A stretch of 64,000 nt of DNA from Glaciecola blandensis (lineage in GTDB: Bacteria > Pseudomonadota > Gammaproteobacteria > Enterobacterales > Alteromonadaceae), in NCBI RefSeq assembly GCF_031846165.1, contig NZ_JAVRIE010000001.1, positions 248,001-312,000 on the forward strand, written 5' to 3'. Positions within the stretch are counted from its first letter, which is position 1; every line of letters starts with the position of its first letter. The notes below the pieces were generated by a model, which saw only the letters and a list, made by a program, of their open reading frames with translations, was not told the DNA's origin and did no database searches. Below are positions 25,349 through 34,205 of the stretch, one piece after another. The position numbers were made by a program, and so were the translations under genes.

Positions 25349-25906
25349 ATGATCACTTCTATTATTATCGGCAGCTTAATCATTGTTGTTGTTGTTCTAT
25401 ACAACACAATAATTAGCAATTTGAATCGAGCAAAACGCGCTTGGTCAGACGTCATTACCTATGAAAAATTAAAACAGGACTTAATTCCTCAACTCACCGA
25501 GGTGGCAAATGACTTTAAAGAGTTTGAGAGTGACTTTATTGAAAAAGTCACCGCGCTGAGAGAGTCAATTTCCCAGTTAGATAAAGATGATATTGACGTA
25601 CAAGCGCTTAGTACTGTTGAGGCAAAATCAAATGCCTTGTTTTCTAGTTTCAAAGCGACTGCTGAAAACTATCCCGAATTAGGTGCTAAAGAACTAGTTA
25701 AAGAGCTGATGAGTGAAATCAGCGATAAGAACGACAATGTTGCAGCTGCACTCACTATATATAACAGAGCGGTAGAACACTTTAATAACTCGATTCAGAT
25801 GGTGCCATATAATTTAGTTAACTCGACTTTCGCTAAAAAAGAACCATTAGAGAATTTTCATCAATCAGGAACAGTAGAAGACTACGACTATAAACCAAAC
25901 TTTTAA
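25349..25906 (+). CDS. lemA: LemA family protein
   Basis: A 185-residue protein with a single N-terminal membrane helix (ITSIIIGSLIIVVVVLYNTI) followed by an all-helical cytosolic or periplasmic domain. The conserved start of the domain is visible: YNTIISNLNRAKRAWSDV, then EKLKQDLIPQLTEVAND, and YNRAVEHFNNSIQMVPYNLV, which matches the family's YN-x-x-V-x-x-FN-x-x-I-x-x-xP pattern. The function of LemA is not established. It is cotranscribed with the preceding membrane protein. A gene-free repeat region follows. Confidence 0.9.
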   Translation: MITSIIIGSLIIVVVVLYNTIISNLNRAKRAWSDVITYEKLKQDLIPQLTEVANDFKEFESDFIEKVTALRESISQLDKDDIDVQALSTVEAKSNALFSSFKATAENYPELGAKELVKELMSEISDKNDNVAAALTIYNRAVEHFNNSIQMVPYNLVNSTFAKKEPLENFHQSGTVEDYDYKPNF

Positions 25907-25920
25907 TCGCTGTCGCCTTA

Positions 25921-26049
25921 GTCATCACCGCGCCCCATAGTCATCACCGCGCCCCATAGTCATTCCCGCGCCCCATAGTCATTCCGGGCTCCATAGGCAC
26001 TCCCGGCTCCGTAGCCATTCCCGGCTCCGTAGCCATTCCCGGCTCCATA
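25921..26049 (+). repeat. Degenerate 18-19-bp tandem repeat array
   Basis: Seven consecutive units begin GTCATCACC or GTCATTCCC and end CCATA or CCGTA. The first three are 19 bp (for example GTCATCACCGCGCCCCATA) and the rest 18 bp (for example GCCATTCCCGGCTCCGTA). The array runs directly into a palindromic element at 26050 whose first bases, GTCATTCCCGCG, match the unit start. Part of the 750-base gene-free region 25907-26656. Confidence 0.85.
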
Positions 26050-26072
26050 GTCATTCCCGCGAAGGCGGGAAC
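26050..26072 (+). repeat. Palindromic intergenic element, copy A
   Basis: GTCATTCCCGCGAAGGCGGG followed by AAC: stem arms TTCCCGC and GCGGGAA with loop GAAG. This GTCATTCCCGCGAAGGCGGGAA element is widespread in proteobacterial intergenic regions and is short and non-coding. Confidence 0.85.
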
Positions 26073-26108
26073 CCATGCCCGCGCGCCACTGTCATTCCGA
26101 AATCCATA

Positions 26109-26132
26109 GTCATTCCCGCGAAGGCGGGAACC
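26109..26132 (+). repeat. Palindromic intergenic element, copy B
   Basis: Same sequence and orientation as copy A, with arms TTCCCGC at 26113-26119 and GCGGGAA at 26124-26130. It is preceded by one more 18-bp unit (GTCATTCCGAAATCCATA, 26091-26108). Confidence 0.85.
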
Positions 26133-26167
26133 TACTTTATTTTTGCATATTCGAGAATATAGAGGGG

Positions 26168-26190
26168 ATCTCCGCCTTCGCGGAGATGAC
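26168..26190 (-). repeat. Palindromic intergenic element, copy C, inverted variant
   Basis: Read on the minus strand it is GTCATCTCCGCGAAGGCGGA followed by GAT. Arms ATCTCCGC and GCGGAGAT pair exactly, so the paired changes relative to copies A and B are compensatory and the stem is kept. Its GTCAT end merges with the second minisatellite array. Confidence 0.8.
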
Positions 26191-26325
26191 GGTGTGTGCG
26201 GAGATGACGGTGTGTGCGGAGATGACGGTGTGTGCGGAGATGACGATGTGTGCGGAGATGACGGTGTGTGCTGAGGTGGCGATGTGTTCTGCAATGACCT
26301 TGTGTGCCGAGACGGCAGTGGAAGC
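26182..26325 (-). repeat. 18-bp tandem repeat array, about eight units
   Basis: Units 1-3 and 5 are identical GGAGATGACGGTGTGTGC on the plus strand and unit 4 differs at one base; units 6-8 become progressively divergent toward the right. On the minus strand each unit begins GTCATCTCCGC, the end of palindromic copy C. All units keep an 18-bp period, so reading frames pass through, giving artefactual hexapeptide repeats (AEMTVC). Confidence 0.9.
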
Positions 26326-26574
26326 GACTTCGATATCGCCAGAACGGGTAACTTGTTTGTAACAGGATATTTAGATTCGCCCCGTTTGTAACACAAACCA
26401 CAAACTTTCTAGCCAACATTTAGCAAAACTCACCAATTCTAATCGCTTTATTCACCAATCAATGGAATCGATTATTCTTAAGTTATTGAAAATATTGATT
26501 AATTATTAATGGCACAGTCGGTGCAAACTTGTTTTCAACGATTCGCGCTTTTCTCGCGACTAATAGATAACACG

Positions 26575-26609
26575 CATCGCAAGCTATAAATATTTAAACA
26601 ATTGCGATG
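26575..26609. promoter_or_regulatory. Candidate operator: inverted repeat around a -10-like element upstream of the RND operon
   Basis: CATCGCAA at 26575-26582 and TTGCGATG at 26602-26609 are exact inverted repeats separated by 19 bases that include TATAAA at 26585-26590. The site ends 47 bases before the adaptor ATG. A dimeric regulator bound to both arms would embrace the promoter. No regulator gene is adjacent to the operon. Confidence 0.4.
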
Positions 26610-26656
26610 TGACATTCATTTTTAATTTGATAGCACAGACTCAATAAGGGAAACCC

Positions 26657-27766
26657 ATGACTTACTCTCATGATGATCAAGCAAACAAAAGCTCTTCACT
26701 TCAATTACTCCTATGTAGTTCTATTCTGGCACTCACTGTCTCTTTAAGCGCTTGCGGACAAGCTGCAGCAAACAAAGATTCTGAGCAAGCTGGTGATGTT
26801 GTTGAAGAAAAAATCATCCCAATTCCGGTAGAAGTCGACTCGGTTGCTGTTGGAAGTATCTCTTCAAATTATCAAACAACAGCGGTACTAGAAGCGAAAG
26901 AAGAAGCTTTTGTTGTTGGGCGAGCGTCAGGCATCATTGAAGAAATCATGGTCGAAGAAGGTGATTATGTTGAAAAAGGCCAAGTGCTTGCGAAGCTAGA
27001 ACCAACTCGCTACGAGTTAGCCCTAAAGCGCGCTGAAGCCGACATGCAAGGAATTGAAAAAGAGTTAGCTAAAATCAATAAAGTCTATAATCAAAAACTG
27101 GTGAGTGATGATACCTACGATAAGATCACCGCACAGTATGAATCTGCAAAAGCCACCTTGGCGCTAGCTGAGCTTGATTTGAAAGAAGCGACCATTGTGG
27201 CACCTATCAGTGGTTATATAGCTGAAAGAAACGCGAAGGTAGGAAACTTAACCGAATCCTTCCAACGTGAAAGAATGTTTCACATCGTTCAGCAAAAAGA
27301 GCTATATGGCATTGTGTATTTGCCAGAAAAAGAACTCTCCAAAGTACATAAAGACCAAAAAGCAGGCCTAATTGTGACTGCATTGAGTGACAAACCCGTC
27401 AATGCTTTCGTTGAGCGTATTAGCCCCGTTATCGATTCTAAAACCGGCACATTTAAGGTCACACTTCGAGTACCAAACGATGAAAACCAATTAAAGTCTG
27501 GCATGTTCACTCAAGTAAAATTGAATTATGACACCCGTGACAATACTACACTAATCCCTCGTAAAGCGATGCTAGCGATAGATGACAAAGTGAATGTGTT
27601 TGTTGTTGATGACCAAGGTATGGCGAAAAAGGTAGCAGTCAAAATCGGTTATCAAGAAGGTAATTTGGTTGAAGTGATTGATGGTTTGATGGGTACTGAA
27701 AAGGTAGTGATAACAGGCCATCAAAACCTGAAAGACAACGCTACTGTTGAAATCGTAAACGGTTAA
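26657..27766 (+). CDS. RND efflux periplasmic adaptor (membrane-fusion) lipoprotein
   Basis: A 369-residue HlyD/AcrA-type adaptor. A lipobox LSAC puts the lipidated Cys at about residue 33, after a hydrophobic segment, so it is anchored in the inner membrane. The lipoyl half-motifs are EEIMVEEGDYVEKGQVLAKLE and ATIVAPISGYIAERNAKVGN; between them is a short helical hairpin (residues about 115-160). The beta-barrel and membrane-proximal parts follow (FKVTLRVPNDENQLKSGMF, VTGHQNLKDN-like ending). It opens an operon with two permeases, 14 bases downstream. No outer-membrane channel gene is linked, so a TolC-like protein encoded elsewhere is presumably used. Confidence 0.92.
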   Translation: MTYSHDDQANKSSSLQLLLCSSILALTVSLSACGQAAANKDSEQAGDVVEEKIIPIPVEVDSVAVGSISSNYQTTAVLEAKEEAFVVGRASGIIEEIMVEEGDYVEKGQVLAKLEPTRYELALKRAEADMQGIEKELAKINKVYNQKLVSDDTYDKITAQYESAKATLALAELDLKEATIVAPISGYIAERNAKVGNLTESFQRERMFHIVQQKELYGIVYLPEKELSKVHKDQKAGLIVTALSDKPVNAFVERISPVIDSKTGTFKVTLRVPNDENQLKSGMFTQVKLNYDTRDNTTLIPRKAMLAIDDKVNVFVVDDQGMAKKVAVKIGYQEGNLVEVIDGLMGTEKVVITGHQNLKDNATVEIVNG

Positions 27767-27780
27767 TAAGGAAGTTCACC

Positions 27781-30700
27781 ATGAAAATCATCGACGTTGC
27801 TGTTAATCGGCCGGTCACAGTGTGGATGTTTACCTTAGCTGTATTGCTTTTTGGTTTCGTTTCACTGTCTCGTTTGTCCATTAACTTATTACCCGAGTTA
27901 TCTTATCCAACCCTGACTATTCGCACTGATTATATTGGTGCCGCCCCAGGGGAAGTGGAGCAGTTGGTGACTAAACCTATTGAGGAAGCGGTTGGCGTTG
28001 TGAAAGGCGTAAGAAAAGTGGTCTCTGCTTCAAAAGCTGAACAGTCTGACGTTGTGCTTGAGTTTGAATGGGGCACAGAAATGGACATGGCAAGCTTGGA
28101 AGTACGCGAAAAGCTAGATGTGCTTTTTCTGCCTTTGGATGTGACTCGTCCCTTACTACTGCGTTTTAATCCAAGTTTAGATCCTATTATGCGTTATGGG
28201 CTGGGAAGCAAGAACATCGATGCCGAGCAAAGCGATAGTGCTTCACTCACGGTGATGGATGTTAATACTACCAAACGTGTGCGGACCTACGCAGAAGAAG
28301 AAATTAAGCGTCGTATTGAATCAGTGGAAGGTGTTGCATCAGTTCGTGTTGGCGGAGGTTTAGAAAACGAAGTACAAGTGTTGATAAACCAGCAGCGTAC
28401 AAGCCAATTGAATATCTCATTGAATGAAATTATCCAACGCTTAAAAGACGAAAACGTCAATGCGTCAGGCGGTCGAGTCGAAGATGGCTCTCAAGAGTAT
28501 TTGGTGCGTACCATCAATCAGTTCGAAAGCTTAGACGATATGCGAAACATCTTTATTGCGAGCAGAGAAGGGCGCTATATTAAGCTTAGTGATGTCGCCG
28601 AAGTTATTGATTCATACAAAGAAAGAAGTTCTATTACTCGTTTCAATAGTTTTGAAGGTGTCGAAATTGCTATCTATAAAGAAGGTGATGCGAACACGGT
28701 TGATGTGGCAAATGCGGTAGCAAAACGCTTAGAGCGTTTGCAAAACAATATGCCGGATGAGTATGAAATTCAAAAAGTGTATGACCAGTCTGAATTTATC
28801 GCTAGTGCCATTGATGAGGTGAAGTCGGCAGCCATTATTGGCGGTGTTTTAGCGATGTTTATCTTGTATTTCTTCTTAAAAAATATCTGGCCAACGCTGA
28901 TTATTTCTATTTCAATTCCGGTATCTATCATTGCCACATTTAACTTAATGAATAGCTATGATATTAGCCTCAACATTATGAGTTTAGGCGGTATCGCGCT
29001 CGCGATTGGTTTGTTAGTTGATAATAGTATTGTTGTTTTAGAGAATATTGACCGTCACAAAAAGAACAAAGTGAACGCGAAGGAAGCTGCGGCAAAAGGC
29101 ACATCTGAAGTATCAATGGCTATTGTTGCCTCTACCTTAACGACTATGGCTGTGTTTTTCCCTTTAGTGTTTGTTGAAGGGATTGCAGGGCAGTTATTTA
29201 GCGACCAAGCCCTCACTGTTACATTCGCCTTAGCTGTATCCTTAGTTGTTGCGCTAACATTGATACCAATGCTAGCTGCGCGTGATAAAGCCGGTGCAAC
29301 GAATAGTAATGATGCACCAGGTCTCGACTTAGGCCCACGCTCGTCACGTACAAAGCCAACGAGTAAAGTCGGTATATTTTTCTACTACCTGGGAGCGCCA
29401 TTTAGGGGCTTAATTAAGCTAGTTTTTTACTATGTTCCAGCTGTTTTCGTTACCCTGGTATTAAGTATCTATAAACTTCTTGCAGTCGCGTTGTCTTATT
29501 TGTTTAAACCTGTTTTATGGGTGTTCGATAAAGTATATAACGTTTTGTCTGCCAGTTATTTTGTCGCTCTAAAAGGGGCATTGAAAGCGCGTGTATTAGT
29601 GATGATGTCCATCATGGCGGTATCTTTACTTTCTATCTTACTATTACCACGAATCGGTTTAGAACTGATTCCACCGCTTGCGCAAGGCGAGTTTGATGTG
29701 GAAGTTACCTTGCCTACTGGTACACGATTAGAAACGACTGATGCAGTGTTAAGTGAACTAGCCAGTTTCACGCAAGTTCAAGAAGGGGTTGAAAGAACCT
29801 ATTCATTGGCAGGTACAGGTAGTTTAATGAATGCCTCACCAGCACAGGGCGGAGACTATTGGGGCAAGCTCAATGTCGTGATGAAAGATGGCACTACGCC
29901 AGAGCAAGCGAATGCAGTGCGGGAAGCCATGCGCGCTCATTTATCAAGAAAAGCCGGCGTGCAAAGTAAATTTGGTACACCTGAGTTATTTAGTTTCTCA
30001 ACGCCACTAGAAATTGAAATTGCAGGTTATGACCTTGCGCTACTCAAGCAGTATGGAGATAAACTCGCAGGTGCTTTAGGTGAAGATAAGCGCTTTGCTG
30101 ATGTGAAAAGCTCTTTGCAAACAGGTTCTCCAGAGTTAAAAATAAACTTCAACCATGCAAAACTTGCGCAATTGGGTTTAAATGCACCGGATGTATCACG
30201 TTTAATTGCGGCCAAAGTAGGTGGCGAAATTGCGACTAAATTTAGTATTGATGATCGTAAAATTGATATCCTTGTTCGCAATCAAAGCGACCAACGTAAT
30301 TCTGTTGCGGATATTGGTCAGTTGATTGTGAACCCAGGTTCTTCACCGGCAGTCACACTGGCAACTGTGGCCGATGTTGAAATGTCCGTTGGCCCTAGTG
30401 AGATTTCTCGCGTTGATCAACAACGTGTTGTCTTAGTCAGTGCTAACCTAGCCTATGGTGATTTAGGTACCGCTGCAATTGAAGCGCAAAAGATCATTGA
30501 TGAAACACAAGTTCCATTATCATTAGATGCCAAAGTAGCAGGGCAGAGCGAAGAGATGGAGGCAAGCTTTTCATCACTTTACCTAGCGTTAGCGCTGGCT
30601 GTGTTCATGGTTTATATTGTCATGGCCTCACAGTTTGAATCCTTCTTACATCCTTTCTTAATCTTGTTCACCGTGCCCATGGCTTGTGCTGGCTCCGTAT

Positions 30701-31122
30701 ATGGTTTGTTTATTACTGGCACGAACATTAGTGTCGTGGTGTTTATTGGCTTGATAATGTTGGCAGGTATCGTGGTGAACAACGCGATTGTACTTATTGA
30801 TAGAATTAACCAGTTGCGCCAAGCGGGTACAGAGAAAATGGAGGCGATTATCGATGCTGCTCATAGCCGTTTGCGTCCAATTCTGATGACCACACTGACG
30901 ACCGTTTTGGGCCTCTTACCGATGGCGATTGGTTTAGGTGAAGGCGCAGAAATTCGCACACCTATGGCAGTGACTGTAATATTTGGGCTGCTATTTGCGT
31001 CATTGTTAACACTGTTCTTGATCCCTATTTTGTACAGTATCTTTGATCGTAAACATTATGCTCAAACGAGCAAGGAATCGACGCCTGTGTTAACTGACGA
31101 TGCGGAGGTTTCTCATGGATAA
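27781..31122 (+). CDS. RND efflux permease, first of a tandem pair, with central hydrophobic insertion
   Basis: A 1113-residue inner-membrane transporter of the AcrB/HAE-1-like superfamily. The N-terminus has NRPVTVWMFTLAVLLFGF and the porter-domain motif APGEVEQLVTKPIEEAV. Membrane helix 4 carries LAIGLLVDNSIVVLENI: one of the paired proton-relay Asp residues is present and the second is Asn. It is about 80 residues longer than usual because the loop between the two halves (about residues 500-590) contains a polar linker plus hydrophobic segments (FYYLGAPFRGLIKLVFYY, VFVTLVLSIYKLLAVALSYL). It overlaps the second permease by 8 bases. Substrate unknown. Confidence 0.9.
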   Translation: MKIIDVAVNRPVTVWMFTLAVLLFGFVSLSRLSINLLPELSYPTLTIRTDYIGAAPGEVEQLVTKPIEEAVGVVKGVRKVVSASKAEQSDVVLEFEWGTEMDMASLEVREKLDVLFLPLDVTRPLLLRFNPSLDPIMRYGLGSKNIDAEQSDSASLTVMDVNTTKRVRTYAEEEIKRRIESVEGVASVRVGGGLENEVQVLINQQRTSQLNISLNEIIQRLKDENVNASGGRVEDGSQEYLVRTINQFESLDDMRNIFIASREGRYIKLSDVAEVIDSYKERSSITRFNSFEGVEIAIYKEGDANTVDVANAVAKRLERLQNNMPDEYEIQKVYDQSEFIASAIDEVKSAAIIGGVLAMFILYFFLKNIWPTLIISISIPVSIIATFNLMNSYDISLNIMSLGGIALAIGLLVDNSIVVLENIDRHKKNKVNAKEAAAKGTSEVSMAIVASTLTTMAVFFPLVFVEGIAGQLFSDQALTVTFALAVSLVVALTLIPMLAARDKAGATNSNDAPGLDLGPRSSRTKPTSKVGIFFYYLGAPFRGLIKLVFYYVPAVFVTLVLSIYKLLAVALSYLFKPVLWVFDKVYNVLSASYFVALKGALKARVLVMMSIMAVSLLSILLLPRIGLELIPPLAQGEFDVEVTLPTGTRLETTDAVLSELASFTQVQEGVERTYSLAGTGSLMNASPAQGGDYWGKLNVVMKDGTTPEQANAVREAMRAHLSRKAGVQSKFGTPELFSFSTPLEIEIAGYDLALLKQYGDKLAGALGEDKRFADVKSSLQTGSPELKINFNHAKLAQLGLNAPDVSRLIAAKVGGEIATKFSIDDRKIDILVRNQSDQRNSVADIGQLIVNPGSSPAVTLATVADVEMSVGPSEISRVDQQRVVLVSANLAYGDLGTAAIEAQKIIDETQVPLSLDAKVAGQSEEMEASFSSLYLALALAVFMVYIVMASQFESFLHPFLILFTVPMACAGSVYGLFITGTNISVVVFIGLIMLAGIVVNNAIVLIDRINQLRQAGTEKMEAIIDAAHSRLRPILMTTLTTVLGLLPMAIGLGEGAEIRTPMAVTVIFGLLFASLLTLFLIPILYSIFDRKHYAQTSKESTPVLTDDAEVSHG

Positions 31123-34100
31123 GTTATCGCATACGGGGGCAGCCTTAGCTTCATTTGCTATTCGCCGCCCAGTGACTATTACCATGCTGTTCTTTTCTTT
31201 ATTGCTGCTTGGCTTAGGCGCGAGTCGCTTATTACCCTTGGAAAAATTTCCAGGTATCGACTTTCCTGAATTGTTTATTCAAATTCCATATGAAGATGCG
31301 ACGCCAGCAGAAATAGAAAAAATGATCACGCGTCCTGTCGAAGAGGCATTAGCAACGATGTCGGGTATTAAACGCCTGCGCTCTTTTTCTAACGAGAACA
31401 ACGCACAAATTAATGTGCGTTTTGACTGGAATGAAAATATTAAGGCAAAAGGCATCGAGGCCCGTGAAAAAATAGACGCAATCCGTCACTTACTACCTGA
31501 CGATGTTGAGCGGGTAATGGTATTTAAGTTTAACTTAGCAGATATGCCAGTGTTTCAACTAAGGCTCTCCAGTGACCGCGATATTTCTAACTCCTACGAC
31601 TTATTAGAACGCAACTTAAAAATGCCAATTGAACGCATTAAAGGCGTTTCGAGAGTGGAGCTGTACGGTGTATTAAAAAAACAAATATCCATTCGCTTAG
31701 ATCCTGATCGTATCGCCGCTTTGCATATCGATACTGCACAGCTAACCAACACTTTACGTCAAGCTAACTTCTCTATGACAGCAGGGCAATTCTTTGATTT
31801 GGACCAAAAGATTACGGTCAACCCCGAGGGCGAATATAAAAGTAAGCAAGAAATCGCCGACTTGATTGTGGCAAAAAACGTGCGCTTGAGTGACATTGCT
31901 GAAGTGAGCTTTGAGACGCCAGAAGCAGATGAAGGTCGCCATCTTGATAAAACACATGCCATTGGTTTGAATATATTTAGAGAGTCTGGCGCAAACCTGG
32001 TAGAGGTCTCTACTGCGGTGATGAACGCAATTGATGAAGCAAAGGATAGTTCCGCGTTTAACGGTATTAATGTCTTTATTATGCAAGATGAAGCAGACAG
32101 CGTAACCACTTCATTGCAAGACTTATTAAACTCGGGCTTGATCGGCGCATTGCTGTCGATGGTCGTGCTGTATTTATTCCTTCGCAACGTTGCAACCACC
32201 TTGGTTGTTGTTCTGTCGGTCCCGTTTGCTATTTGTATCACGCTCGCATGCATGTATTTTATGGGTTATACCCTAAACATCTTATCACTGATGGGCTTAA
32301 TGTTAGCTGTTGGGATGTTAGTTGATAACGCAGTGGTAGTGACTGAAAGCGTATTCCAAGAGCGTGAGAAAAATCACGCAGAAACAGAAGAGAGTAAAAT
32401 AGAGGCCACTAAAAAGGGTGTATCCTTAGTTAGTTTAGCGGTGATTGCTGGAACGGCAACGACCGCAATTGTATTCTTACCAAATATCGTGGGTGTGAAA
32501 GCCGAGCTGACCGTATTTCTAGAGCACGTGGCTGTTTCCATTTGTATCTCTTTGTTTGCCTCACTTTTACTCGCGCAAACACTTATCCCACTATTGACGA
32601 CAAAGCTAAAAATCCAACCTAAGCCCAAAGTGGCTAAGAATTCCATATTCAAGGCAAATTACGAGCGAGTATTGCGTTGGACCTTATCTCATCAAAAGAT
32701 AACAGTACTCATCGCTTTTGGCATTTTAGCAAGCACCGCCATTCCATTTACCTTCATAAATAGTGATGAAGACAATAACGCTAATCAAGACCGGATTTGG
32801 TTGAACTATGATATTCAAGGTAATTACAACTTGGATGAGGTAGAGCTTACAGTCACGAAAATGGAAGATTTTTTGTATGCTAATCAGGAAGAGTTTCATA
32901 TTAAGCAGGTTTACACCTATTTCACCGCAGGCTTTGCCGTTTCAGGTATTACCTTAGAACCCGATTTGCCCGTTAAAGTGAAAGAGTTAAAAGAAGCAAT
33001 GAAAGAGCGCTTCCCACGTTTTGCCAGGGCTAAGCCCACGTTTCAATGGGATCAGGGTTCTGGAGGTGGTGTTCGAGTAACATTATTTGGCCGCTCATCT
33101 GAAACATTACTAACACTTGCTAATCAAATCGTACCAATACTCAACAGCGTTGATGGGATCACAGACGTGAAAACCGATGTGGATAGCCAAGATCTTGAAC
33201 TGCAATTGAAAGTTGACCGCGAGAAAGCTTATCGCTTTGGACTGGGCAGCAGTGATGTGGCCACTATCGTTAGCACCGCTTTGAGAGGCTCTAATTTGCG
33301 TACGTTTAGAAACGACAGTGAAGGGGAAATCGACATTCGTTTAATGTACGACGAATCACTACAGACCTCTGTTGATCGCTTGAAGAACCTAGTGATATTT
33401 AGAGATGGCGATCAAAATGTGACCTTAGACATGGTTGCAGAAATGACAGTACAACCCCGCTTATCACAAATTCAGCGTAGCAGTCGCCAAACCTCATTAA
33501 GTATCGGTGGCAATTTGGAAGAAGATGTCACCATTGATGAAGCTCGCGAAAAAATTCAGTCTATTTTGCAAAACATTGAATTGCCATCTGGCTATTCATG
33601 GTCTTTAGAAGGAAGCTTTCAGCGTCAAGACGAAGATGAGTCGATTATGCTGACGAATATGCTGCTTGCTGTGGTGATGATTTATATAGTCATGGCGGCC
33701 TTATTTGAATCACTTTTATTACCTACAGCCGTTTTAACCTCTCTGATTTTTTCCATTACAGGCGTGTTTTGGGCCTTCTTAATCACTGGAAATTCAATGA
33801 CAGTGATGGGGATGATAGGCATGCTGATCTTAATGGGCATCGTCGTGAACAACGGTATCGTCTTGGTCGATAGAATTAACCAGCTTGCGAATTTGGGCAT
33901 GTCGGTTCCAGAGGCGATTGTTGAAGGTTGTTTGACTCGAGCAAGACCCATTCTGATGACAGTATCAACCACGGTATTGGGTCTATTGCCATTGGCGATA
34001 GGTAACGTCAATATTGGCGGAGATGGCCCTCCTTATGCTCCCATGGCGATTGCCATTATTGGCGGCCTTATTTTCAGTACGGTAACGAGTTTATTTTTGG

Positions 34101-34198
34101 TGCCAATTGCTTATTTATTGTTACTGAAGATACGGCGCGCAGCGAGCGAGATGCTAGGTGACACAAAACGCGTTATCGGACGGGTTATTAAAGTGTGA
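31115..34198 (+). CDS. RND efflux permease, second of a tandem pair
   Basis: A 1027-residue RND transporter. I chose the ATG at 31115, 6 bases after a GGAGG site and overlapping the end of the first permease; an ATG at 31100 would give five extra residues but lies before that site. The N-terminal FAIRRPVTITMLFFSLLLLGLG, the porter motif ATPAEIEKMITRPVEEALA and GMLVDNAVVVTESVFQERE in helix 4 (VDN, as in the first permease) identify the family. Two permeases with one adaptor suggest a heteromeric trimer as in MdtBC. A strong hairpin terminator follows the stop at once. Confidence 0.91.
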   Translation: MDKLSHTGAALASFAIRRPVTITMLFFSLLLLGLGASRLLPLEKFPGIDFPELFIQIPYEDATPAEIEKMITRPVEEALATMSGIKRLRSFSNENNAQINVRFDWNENIKAKGIEAREKIDAIRHLLPDDVERVMVFKFNLADMPVFQLRLSSDRDISNSYDLLERNLKMPIERIKGVSRVELYGVLKKQISIRLDPDRIAALHIDTAQLTNTLRQANFSMTAGQFFDLDQKITVNPEGEYKSKQEIADLIVAKNVRLSDIAEVSFETPEADEGRHLDKTHAIGLNIFRESGANLVEVSTAVMNAIDEAKDSSAFNGINVFIMQDEADSVTTSLQDLLNSGLIGALLSMVVLYLFLRNVATTLVVVLSVPFAICITLACMYFMGYTLNILSLMGLMLAVGMLVDNAVVVTESVFQEREKNHAETEESKIEATKKGVSLVSLAVIAGTATTAIVFLPNIVGVKAELTVFLEHVAVSICISLFASLLLAQTLIPLLTTKLKIQPKPKVAKNSIFKANYERVLRWTLSHQKITVLIAFGILASTAIPFTFINSDEDNNANQDRIWLNYDIQGNYNLDEVELTVTKMEDFLYANQEEFHIKQVYTYFTAGFAVSGITLEPDLPVKVKELKEAMKERFPRFARAKPTFQWDQGSGGGVRVTLFGRSSETLLTLANQIVPILNSVDGITDVKTDVDSQDLELQLKVDREKAYRFGLGSSDVATIVSTALRGSNLRTFRNDSEGEIDIRLMYDESLQTSVDRLKNLVIFRDGDQNVTLDMVAEMTVQPRLSQIQRSSRQTSLSIGGNLEEDVTIDEAREKIQSILQNIELPSGYSWSLEGSFQRQDEDESIMLTNMLLAVVMIYIVMAALFESLLLPTAVLTSLIFSITGVFWAFLITGNSMTVMGMIGMLILMGIVVNNGIVLVDRINQLANLGMSVPEAIVEGCLTRARPILMTVSTTVLGLLPLAIGNVNIGGDGPPYAPMAIAIIGGLIFSTVTSLFLVPIAYLLLLKIRRAASEMLGDTKRVIGRVIKV

Positions 34199-34205
34199 TA
34201 AAAAA

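Noticed and set aside
26182..26325. Possible CRISPR array
   Set aside because: Units are contiguous 18-mers without unique spacers, and no cas gene is in the window.
26075..26362. 95-residue plus-strand frame with repeated AEMTVC
   Set aside because: Same cause: 18-bp period keeps the frame open. No signal peptide, domain or ribosome site.
25944..26396. 150-residue minus-strand frame with repeated SPHTPS
   Set aside because: It is only the translation of the 18-bp repeat arrays and palindromes, whose length is a multiple of three. It has no ribosome site, and the VPAFAGMT-like piece is a known artefact of this palindromic element.
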